Positions 1 to 4,626 of a stretch of 5,182 nucleotides of DNA are shown here, in pieces. The DNA is from Opitutaceae bacterium (GTDB taxonomy: Bacteria; Verrucomicrobiota; Verrucomicrobiia; Opitutales; Opitutaceae): positions 1-5,182 of the forward strand of contig JADLBI010000325.1 in NCBI GenBank assembly GCA_020847775.1. Direction: 5' to 3'. The position numbers and the translations under genes were made by a program. The stretch's first letter is position 1; every line of letters begins with the position of its first letter. The notes beneath the pieces are model-generated. The model saw only the letters and a program-made list of their open reading frames with translations, did no database searches and was not told where the DNA came from.

Positions 1-63
1 CACGCCAACCGCACCATCCACCTCTTCGACGGCAAAATCGTCGATGCGCCAGTGGCCGTGTGA
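1..63 (+). CDS. ABC transporter ATP-binding protein, C-terminal end (partial)
   Basis: The window opens inside a reading frame that ends in TGA at 61-63 and gives 20 residues, HANRTIHLFDGKIVDAPVAV. The stretch A-N-R-T-I-H-L-F-D-G-K-I-V is typical of the last beta strand of MacB/LolD-type ABC ATPases, just after the switch-histidine (H-loop) region, where the consensus is roughly 'A..a.RviHlrDGkIv'. Such ATPases energise lipoprotein release or efflux together with FtsX/MacB-like permeases at the inner membrane. The Walker motifs, the signature motif and the partner permease all lie upstream of the window, so the subfamily cannot be fixed. No terminator with a T-tract follows the stop. The first structure downstream is the palindrome at 74-96. 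Confidence 0.7.
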   Translation, partial: HANRTIHLFDGKIVDAPVAV

Positions 64-73
64 ACAAATCCAA

Positions 74-96
74 AGTGTCATCTATTAGATGACACT
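74..96. repeat. Perfect palindrome, 10-bp arms with 3-bp centre
   Basis: AGTGTCATCT (74-83) is followed by ATT and then by its exact reverse complement AGATGACACT (87-96). It starts 11 bp after the ABC ATPase stop codon. There is no T-run after it, so it is a poor intrinsic terminator. The arms are AT-balanced, unlike the GC-rich surroundings. The inner eight bases, TGTCATCT, recur once at 474-481, beyond the transposase relic. It could be a subterminal or terminal element of an insertion sequence, a dimeric regulator operator, or a weak transcription-end hairpin. I favour the mobile-element reading because of the relic beside it. Confidence 0.85.
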
Positions 97-234
97 ACGC
101 GCAGGAACTGGCGGGTTGATCCCCTCTGTCCTTAGCGATTATGCCACTTTCCGAGGCAGGGCCCGGCCTCCGGGCGGGCCGTAACGCCACGCGAGAGGTG
201 GCGGCGATCCACCCCTACCGGTGCGTCCAGTCAG

Positions 235-450
235 ATCATCTTCCTGCACCGAACCGATGCCCGCGGCCGTATCTGGCTGCTCGGCACTCAGGTCACCGTT
301 GCGCCCCACAGGCCGCACTGGCTCGTGCGCGCCACGCCCGACCTGCCCACCCTCCAGTTGCACTGTCACGCCCTGCGACAACGTGATCCTATGCACCAGC
401 CGCAGCTCAAAACCGCCAAGTTCTCATTGATCCTTCCTGCCAGTTTTTAA
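235..450 (+). pseudogene. DDE integrase/transposase, C-terminal remnant
   Basis: The frame is open from 136 to TAA at 448-450 and is convincing from about 235. It reads IIFLHRTDARGRIWLLG, then V-A-P-H-R-P-H-W-L-V-R-A, then L-H-C-H-A-L-R-Q-R-D-P and HQPQLKTAKF. The order is 'hydrophobic strand - R-x-D-x-x-G-x-I - L-G - x-V - H-x-L-V-R - ALRxRDP - QPxLKT'. This matches my recollection of the C-terminal beta domain of integrase-core (rve/DDE) transposases of the IS481/IS3-like type, which follows the catalytic core. The DDE core, the helix-turn-helix and any plausible start codon are missing. The 136-234 part of the frame does not look protein-like, so the gene is 5'-truncated. Another frame over 201-220 gives A-I-H-P-Y-R, which may be the displaced continuation after a frameshift. 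No function is expected. The family match comes from pattern memory, not a search. Confidence 0.5.
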
Positions 451-492
451 CCCCGGGGATGTTCGACGGTTGCTGTCATCTGGCCTATTATA

Positions 493-1407
493 TTACAAGT
501 GTGCCGGGGCCGGGTCGGCGAGGCTTGGGCCCGGTGTCAGCCACGCGCTGGGGGGGCGCCCCGCCACGCGCTTGAACGCGCGGCTGAAGGTGAAGGGGTC
601 CGCAAAGCCCAATTCCAACGCCACGGCCTTCACGCTCGCCCCGGGCGCGCGCAGCATCTCCTGCGCGCAGGCCACCCGTTCCGCCAAATTAAACCGCCCG
701 AGCGAGGCGCCAGTCCCCGCGCGAAACAAACCCGTCAGATAATTCGGCGACACATGCACCGCGCGCGCCACATCGGCCAGCGTCAACGGCCCGCGCGCGC
801 GCGCTTTCACGAAGTCCGCCGCGCGCCGCACCAGTTGCGCCCGCGTGTCGAGCTGCGCCGCCCCGGCTTCCAGCGTGCGCCGGTATAGCGCGAGGGTCAG
901 CGTCAGCAGCGCCTCGCGCAGCGTCTCCAGGTTTGGCGCGCTCTGGCCCGCCGCCAATTGGCGCAGGCTATCCAAACGTTTCCGCGCCTCCGCGGGCAGC
1001 GCGGACAGGCTCATGAGATGGTCCAAAACAAATCCGCCGCGCCGCGTGTAACGCGTCACATGCAGCGTGGGCTCCTCCGCGTGCATATTCCACCCCGCGA
1101 GCCGATAAGCCCCGCCCGGGCGCGCAAAGGACTCGCCGTGGGCATGCTCGGCCGGGCACACCACCAGATCGCCCGCCTGCACTATCGCCGCGGCGTGATC
1201 GCGGCTAAACACGCCTTGCCCCTCCAGCCAGAGGCACAACTCGGCGTGCGGGTGCGCGTGATTGTCGTCATACAACGCCGGCACGAACCGCGAGCCACGG
1301 CGGCGCGCCGCCGGCGTGTGTTGGCGCCACGGCCCGAGCACCTGCGCGGGCCCGAGCCGGCCAATCGCCATGACGAGTTCGCTGCCGATGAAATGCGTGA
1401 GGGTCAC
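493..1407 (-). CDS. AraC-family transcriptional regulator with cupin-like sensor domain
   Basis: A 304-residue DNA-binding regulator in the cytoplasm. The N-terminal half resembles an AraC cupin sensor: H-A-H-P-H-A-E-L (about 50-57) is followed by L-W-L-E-G-Q-G and a D-L-V-V-C-P-A-E-H-A-H segment, as in the small-molecule-binding barrel. The C-terminal ~100 residues form the two-helix-turn-helix AraC domain. The first helix pair is near 208-229 (LTLADVARAVHVSPNYLTGLFR split by the turn at V-S-P-N-Y). The second is near 258-280 (V-A-L-E-L-G-F-A-D-P-F-T-F-S-R-A-F-K-R), ending in G-R-P-P-S-A-W. Length fits the family. The start is uncertain. I chose GTG at 1407 because codons between it and ATG 1371 keep G/C in about 10 of 12 third positions, whereas the codons just upstream do not. 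ATG 1371 would give 292 residues. It is divergent from the neighbouring oxidoreductase, which is its probable target. The ligand is unknown. Confidence 0.88.
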   Translation of the reverse strand: MTLTHFIGSELVMAIGRLGPAQVLGPWRQHTPAARRRGSRFVPALYDDNHAHPHAELCLWLEGQGVFSRDHAAAIVQAGDLVVCPAEHAHGESFARPGGAYRLAGWNMHAEEPTLHVTRYTRRGGFVLDHLMSLSALPAEARKRLDSLRQLAAGQSAPNLETLREALLTLTLALYRRTLEAGAAQLDTRAQLVRRAADFVKARARGPLTLADVARAVHVSPNYLTGLFRAGTGASLGRFNLAERVACAQEMLRAPGASVKAVALELGFADPFTFSRAFKRVAGRPPSAWLTPGPSLADPAPAHL

Positions 1408-1455
1408 AACTCGCGCTAGACAAGGCCGCCGCGGCCTGCAAAGCAATCCCCACCC
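1372..1455. promoter_or_regulatory. Divergent control region, araC-type regulator / oxidoreductase
   Basis: This short region must hold the promoters of both divergent genes and probably the regulator's binding site. If the regulator starts at GTG 1407, the space is only 48 bp. On the minus strand TTGCAG (1441-1436) and TAGCGC (1418-1413) are 17 bp apart and end five bases before that GTG. The -10 match is weak. I see no convincing plus-strand promoter and no Shine-Dalgarno before ATG 1456 (CAATCCCCACCC). GC-rich partial dyad symmetry is present at 1424-1436. No clear AraC direct-repeat operator could be picked out by eye. Confidence 0.4.
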
Positions 1456-2505
1456 ATGTTGAACATCGCTGTCATCGGCTGCGGCGTCATCGCGCAATAT
1501 CACCTGCGCGCCCTCGCCAAAACGAAAACCGCCCGAGCCGCCGCCGTCTGTGACGTGCGCGACGAGGTTGCCCAAAAGACCGCCGCTGAGTTCGGCGTCG
1601 CGCGCTGGACCACCGACGCGGGCGAATTGCTGCGCGATGCGGACATCCACGCCGTCATCCTTGCCTTGCCCGCCAACATCCGCACCCCGCTCGCCCTCGC
1701 GGCCTTCCAACACGGCAAGCACGTGCTCACGGAAAAACCCATCGGCATGAACGCCGCCGAAGTTCGCGCCATGCTCGCCGCGCAGGGCGACCGCGTCGGC
1801 GCGTGCTGCTCGGCGCGTTACCGCTCTTTCGAATCCGCCAAGGCCGCCACCGCCTTCATCCGCACCGGCGCGCTGGGCCGGATTCGCACCATCACCTGCC
1901 GCGCCGCCACCAAGCCCGCCGATCAGCCCAACCCGAACCCGCCCGTCTGGCGCCTGCGCCGCGATCTCAACGGCGGCGGCATCTTCGTCAACTGGGGCTG
2001 CTACGATGTCGATTACCTGCTCGGCCTGCTCGATTTCAAACTCACGCCCCAATACGCCCTCGCGAAAACCTGGACCGTGCCCGAAGCGTTCAAGGCCTAC
2101 GCCGCGCCGGGTTCCGACGCGGAAACGCACATCACCGGCATGGTCACTTTCGCGGAAGGCTGCGTGCTCACCTACGAACGCGCCGAATTCTCCTCCCTGC
2201 CCGAAGGCAGCGTCTGGCAAATATGCGGCGACCGGGGCGCGCTCAACCTGGCCATGCTGCGTTACACCTCCGCCAGCCTGACCTTCACCCAGCCCAATCC
2301 CGGCACCGGCACCAAGACGACCGCCATCTGGGAAGGCGAGGAATCCGGCACCGGCGCCGAGCACGACGGCGTGGTCTTCGACTTCGTCGATTCCATCCTC
2401 GACCAGCGCAAACCCATGACCACGTTGCAGGACGGCCTGCTCTTCGCCCGCATCGCCGATGCGTTCTACGCCTCGGCCGACACGGGCCAGCCGGTGAGTT
2501 TTTGA
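1456..2505 (+). CDS. Gfo/Idh/MocA-family NAD(P)-dependent oxidoreductase
   Basis: A 349-residue cytoplasmic dehydrogenase. The N-terminal Rossmann fold begins at once with I-A-V-I-G-C-G-V-I-A (4-13), the dinucleotide-binding G-x-G-x-x-A. The next strand ends in C-D-V-R (32-35). The family hallmark E-K-P-I-G is at 93-97; its lysine normally contacts substrate and nicotinamide. The C-terminal alpha/beta domain has G-G-G-I-F-V-N-W-G-C-Y-D-V-D (173-186), where many relatives have G-x-H-x-x-D. Here the catalytic His position is Tyr183, as in glucose-fructose oxidoreductase-like members. Typical substrates are sugars, inositols, anhydro- or amino-sugars, or sugar acids; the sequence does not say which. 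Length is normal and the start is fixed by the immediate beta strand. There is no Shine-Dalgarno. It is divergent from an AraC regulator that probably controls it, and appears monocistronic, since a repeat and a new promoter follow. Confidence 0.93.
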   Translation: MLNIAVIGCGVIAQYHLRALAKTKTARAAAVCDVRDEVAQKTAAEFGVARWTTDAGELLRDADIHAVILALPANIRTPLALAAFQHGKHVLTEKPIGMNAAEVRAMLAAQGDRVGACCSARYRSFESAKAATAFIRTGALGRIRTITCRAATKPADQPNPNPPVWRLRRDLNGGGIFVNWGCYDVDYLLGLLDFKLTPQYALAKTWTVPEAFKAYAAPGSDAETHITGMVTFAEGCVLTYERAEFSSLPEGSVWQICGDRGALNLAMLRYTSASLTFTQPNPGTGTKTTAIWEGEESGTGAEHDGVVFDFVDSILDQRKPMTTLQDGLLFARIADAFYASADTGQPVSF

Positions 2506-2541
2506 GCATCTATTTTCGCGCACTGAGTTGACGCGGATTGA

Positions 2542-2618
2542 GGTGGGCCGCGCGCTCCGCGCGCGGCGGTTTGAGCGACAATCTGGAGCGTGACCGCGCG
2601 CGGAGCGCACGGTCCACC
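2542..2618. repeat. Long GC-rich inverted repeat, REP-like hairpin
   Basis: Arms 2542-2566 and 2594-2618 are reverse complements at 23 of 25 positions. This includes an uninterrupted 15-bp run (2552-2566 against 2594-2608). One of the two exceptions, G2547 with T2613, would be a G-U pair in RNA. The loop is 27 nt (2567-2593). Inside the left arm is a second possible hairpin: GCCGCGCG (2547-2554) and CGCGCGGC (2560-2567) around CTCCG. There is no T-tract, so it is not a classic intrinsic terminator. It lies 37 bp after the oxidoreductase stop, well before hemN. It resembles dispersed extragenic palindromes and may also protect or end the upstream transcript. Confidence 0.85.
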
Positions 2619-2672
2619 CGTCTGCCTGTTCCGCGAAGGACAATATCCGCACAGTCTCCGGCAATGTCCGCG

Positions 2673-2701
2673 TTGCAGGCCCGGCTGGGGTGCCGCATAG
2701 T
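2673..2701 (+). promoter_or_regulatory. Candidate sigma-70 promoter of hemN
   Basis: TTGCAG (2673-2678) and CATAGT (2696-2701) are separated by 17 bp, close to TTGACA-N17-TATAAT. Transcription would start near 2708, only a few bases before ATG 2711, giving a leaderless or nearly leaderless mRNA. This fits the absence of a Shine-Dalgarno there. It also argues against the in-frame GTG at 2690, which lies inside the spacer. No FNR-like dyad, which might be expected for an anaerobic enzyme, was seen nearby. Confidence 0.45.
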
Positions 2702-2710
2702 GCCCGCATC

Positions 2711-4096
2711 ATGCCTTCCGCATCATCGCCCGCTTTGGACTTGGACCTCATCCGCAAATACGCGGTGCCGGGCCCCCGCTACACGTCCTACCCGCCGGCC
2801 ACGCAATTCACCGCCGAGCTGGCGCCGCTGGGTTTGGAAGAAGCCATCCGGCAGGACAACGCGCCGGGCGCCGGACCGCTGTCGCTCTATTTTCACCTGC
2901 CGTTCTGCGAAACGCGCTGCTGGTTCTGCGGCTGCAACACCGTCATCACCCGCCGCCGGGATTCCGCTGGCGAATACCTCGACGGGCTGGCGCGCGAGGT
3001 CCAACTCACCACCCCGCTCCTCGACCGGGCGCGGCCGGTCTCGCAAATCCACTTTGGCGGCGGCACCCCCACCTTTTTCCCGCCCGACGAACTGCGGCGG
3101 CTCGGCGCGTTGATTCATGAAAACTTTTCCGTCGCGCCGGACTGCGAGTTCAGCGTCGAAGTGGATCCGCGCCGCCTGGAGCACGACCATGTGCGCTCAT
3201 TGCGGGAAATCGGCGCCAACCGCGCCTCGCTCGGCATCCAAGACACCAACCCCGCCGTGCAAGTCGCCGTGCATCGCATCCAACCGCAGGAGTTGAACCG
3301 GCAAGCCTTCGCGTGGCTGCGCGCGGCGGGCTTTGGCTCGATCAATGTCGATCTCATCTACGGCCTGCCGCTGCAAACCCCGGAAAGTTTTGCCCACACC
3401 ATCGACGAAGTGCTGACGCTGGAGCCGGACCGGCTCTCCGTTGTCGGCTACGCCCACGTGCCGTGGATCAAGCCCGCGCAAAAAATCTTCGAGCAGCAAC
3501 ACACCCTGCCCGAGTCCGAGGCGCGGCTGGCCATGTTTGCCGTCGCGCGCGAGAAACTCACCGCCGCGGGCTACCTCGACGTGGGCCTGGACCACTTCGC
3601 CAAGCCCGGTGACGAACTCGCCGCCGCCGCGCTGAGCGGCGGACTGCACCGCAACTTCCAAGGCTACAGCACGCGCGCCGGCGCCTCGCTCTACGCCTTC
3701 GGCATCTCCTCCATCTCCCAAACCGCCGACACGTTCCGGCAAAACCACAAAACCCTGCCCGAGTGGCAGAGCGCGCTTGCCGCCGGCCGCTTGCCCATCG
3801 AAAAAGGCTACCGTTTGAGCGCGGAGGACCAACGCCGCCGCACCATCATCATGAGCATCATGTGCGACCGGCGACTCGATTTCGCCGCGCTCTCGGCGGA
3901 ACTACGATTGGACTTCGCGGGCACCTACGCCACCGAGCTGGGCGCGCTGGAGGACTTGATCACCGACGGCGTGCTGCGGCGCGAGGACGGCGGCCTGAGC
4001 GTCACCGAGGTCGGCCTGCCGCTCCTGCGCGTCATCGCCATGAAGTTCGACGCCTATCTGCGCCCCGGCGCGAAAAAACACTCCCAGACCATCTGA
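2711..4096 (+). CDS. hemN: Oxygen-independent coproporphyrinogen III oxidase
   Basis: A 461-residue radical-SAM enzyme that decarboxylates two propionates of coproporphyrinogen III to form protoporphyrinogen IX in anaerobic haem synthesis, in the cytoplasm. It begins like E. coli HemN (I-R-K-Y-x-V-P-G-P-R-Y-T-S-Y-P, 14-28). The [4Fe-4S] motif is P-F-C-E-T-R-C-W-F-C-G-C, with Cys66, Cys70 and Cys73 as ligands and the HemN-type extra Cys75. Tyr60 precedes it. SAM-binding G-G-G-T-P is at 116-120, then S-V-E-V-D-P (148-153), L-G-I-Q-D (174-178), D-L-I-Y-G-L-P (214-220), D-H-F-A-K-P (294-299) and H-R-N-F-Q-G-Y (314-320). The last is typical of true HemN and distinguishes it from the HemW haem chaperones. 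The C-terminal domain is complete and length matches E. coli (457). ATG 2711 is preferred over GTG 2690 on promoter position and alignment. It stands alone between two non-coding gaps. Confidence 0.95.
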   Translation: MPSASSPALDLDLIRKYAVPGPRYTSYPPATQFTAELAPLGLEEAIRQDNAPGAGPLSLYFHLPFCETRCWFCGCNTVITRRRDSAGEYLDGLAREVQLTTPLLDRARPVSQIHFGGGTPTFFPPDELRRLGALIHENFSVAPDCEFSVEVDPRRLEHDHVRSLREIGANRASLGIQDTNPAVQVAVHRIQPQELNRQAFAWLRAAGFGSINVDLIYGLPLQTPESFAHTIDEVLTLEPDRLSVVGYAHVPWIKPAQKIFEQQHTLPESEARLAMFAVAREKLTAAGYLDVGLDHFAKPGDELAAAALSGGLHRNFQGYSTRAGASLYAFGISSISQTADTFRQNHKTLPEWQSALAAGRLPIEKGYRLSAEDQRRRTIIMSIMCDRRLDFAALSAELRLDFAGTYATELGALEDLITDGVLRREDGGLSVTEVGLPLLRVIAMKFDAYLRPGAKKHSQTI

Positions 4097-4115
4097 GGCC
4101 CGACGGCCTTATGCC

Positions 4116-4158
4116 GCGCAAAACGCAAAACCCGCTTTGCGCCGCCCGCACTTTGCGC
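4116..4158. repeat. Overlapping inverted repeats upstream of sufU
   Basis: Two upstream half-sites, GCGCAAA (4116-4122) and CGCAAA (4124-4129), can pair with either of two downstream half-sites, TTTGCGC at 4136-4142 and at 4152-4158. Pairing the nearest copies gives a 6-bp stem with a 6-nt loop (4124-4141). The outer left copy with 4136-4142 gives a 7-bp stem with a 13-nt loop. They may be operator half-sites, an attenuating structure in the end of the hemN transcript, or chance in GC-rich spacer DNA. The first TTTGCG doubles as the proposed -35 box of sufU. Confidence 0.55.
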
Positions 4159-4164
4159 TACGGT
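4136..4164 (+). promoter_or_regulatory. Candidate promoter of sufU-sufS
   Basis: TTTGCG (4136-4141) and TACGGT (4159-4164) are spaced by 17 bp. The predicted start of transcription is about 4171, directly at ATG 4172, so the mRNA would be leaderless. There is no Shine-Dalgarno before that ATG (GGTTGGCCGC). Spacing and position copy the candidate hemN promoter. The -10 match is only partial. Confidence 0.35.
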
Positions 4165-4171
4165 TGGCCGC

Positions 4172-4624
4172 ATGTCCGATTTATCCGACCTCTACCAGCA
4201 GGTCATCCTTGATCACAACCGCCGCCCCCGCAACCGCGGTAAGCTGCCCACCGCCAACCGCGTGGCCCATGGCGACAACCCCTCGTGCGGCGACCAGTGC
4301 AGCGTTTACCTCAAATTCGACGGCGACCACATCCAAGACCTCTCCTTCGACGGCTCCGGCTGCGCCATCTCGCAAGCCAGCGCCTCGCTCATGACCACGC
4401 AGCTCAAAGGCAAAACCCCCGCGGAAGCGCAAAAGCTGTTCGATGAATTCCACCACATCGTGACCACCGGCGAGGCTCCGGAGGAAATCAGCGATCTCGC
4501 CGCCTTCGCCGGCGTGCACGCCTTTCCCGCCCGCATCAAATGCGCCACCCTCGGCTGGCACGCCGCTCTCAACGCCCTCAATGGCGAGGCCGCCCCCGCC
4601 ACCACCGAAACCCACCAGGACTGA
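4172..4624 (+). CDS. sufU: SufU-type Fe-S cluster assembly sulfurtransferase
   Basis: A 150-residue cytoplasmic protein of the IscU/SufU fold that accepts persulfide sulfur from SufS and passes it to the SufBCD scaffold. It opens L-Y-Q-Q-V-I-L-D-H-N-R-R-P-R-N. The metal/sulfur ligands are Cys39 and Asp41 in N-P-S-C-G-D (36-41), Cys64 in G-S-G-C-A-I-S (61-67), and Cys124 in R-I-K-C-A-T-L-G-W-H-A (121-131). An insertion of about 20 residues before the last Cys, ending in F-P-A-R-I-K-C-A-T-L-G-W, is the mark of zinc-binding SufU and separates it from IscU scaffolds. IscU's L-P-P-V-K motif is also absent. The last ~12 residues (E-A-A-P-A-T-T-E-T-H-Q-D) are a polar tail. sufS follows two bases after the stop, so the two are one operon. 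Confidence 0.93.
   Translation: MSDLSDLYQQVILDHNRRPRNRGKLPTANRVAHGDNPSCGDQCSVYLKFDGDHIQDLSFDGSGCAISQASASLMTTQLKGKTPAEAQKLFDEFHHIVTTGEAPEEISDLAAFAGVHAFPARIKCATLGWHAALNALNGEAAPATTETHQD
4617..4620 (+). promoter_or_regulatory. Ribosome binding site of sufS inside sufU
   Basis: AGGA lies six bases before ATG 4627 and within the last codons of sufU. It is the clearest Shine-Dalgarno in the window; the other complete genes have none. It fixes the sufS start and suggests translational coupling, with ribosomes finishing sufU at TGA 4622-4624 and reinitiating two bases later. Confidence 0.6.
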
Positions 4625-4626
4625 CC

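Larger units (their letters stand above)
74..481 (+). mobile_element. Probable insertion-sequence relic
   Basis: This 408-bp stretch without an intact gene separates the ABC ATPase from the AraC regulator. It carries a palindrome at its left edge (74-96), the tail of a transposase-like frame (235-450), and TGTCATCT at its right edge (474-481). That octamer is inverted relative to the AGATGACA copy at 87-94. Similarity beyond those eight bases is poor, so true terminal inverted repeats are not demonstrated. No target-site duplication is evident. The likely history is an IS that lost most of its transposase by internal deletion, leaving one end plus the 3' part. The outer limits given are guesses based on the shared octamer. 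Confidence 0.35.

Noticed and set aside
139..396. 85-codon minus-strand frame over the transposase relic
   Set aside because: It is low in recognisable structure, Gly/Arg-rich and antisense to the integrase-like frame; it has no ribosome binding site or family pattern.
451..458. CCCCGGGG and the AT-rich stretch 485-498 as a terminator for the AraC gene
   Set aside because: The palindrome has no loop and the AT-rich stretch lies on the coding side of the AraC stop; no stem followed by a T-run exists on the minus strand.
2690..2710. In-frame GTG 2690 as the hemN start
   Set aside because: It lies within the spacer of the best promoter candidate and adds seven residues (V-P-H-S-A-R-I) with no HemN similarity. 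ATG 2711 gives the expected length.
1408..2757. Long minus-strand open frame (754 codons in total) running from the AraC gene back through the oxidoreductase and the following gap
   Set aside because: Over 1456-2505 it is antisense to a clear Gfo/Idh/MocA gene. Its translation is Gly/Ala/Val/Asp-rich without domains, as expected when a GC-rich codon pattern is read on the other strand. Only the part up to about 1407 is real AraC coding sequence.
4096..4109. Small hairpin AGGCC-CGAC-GGCCT at the hemN stop as a terminator
   Set aside because: It has only a 5-bp stem with two T residues after it, overlaps the stop codon, and is too weak to call.
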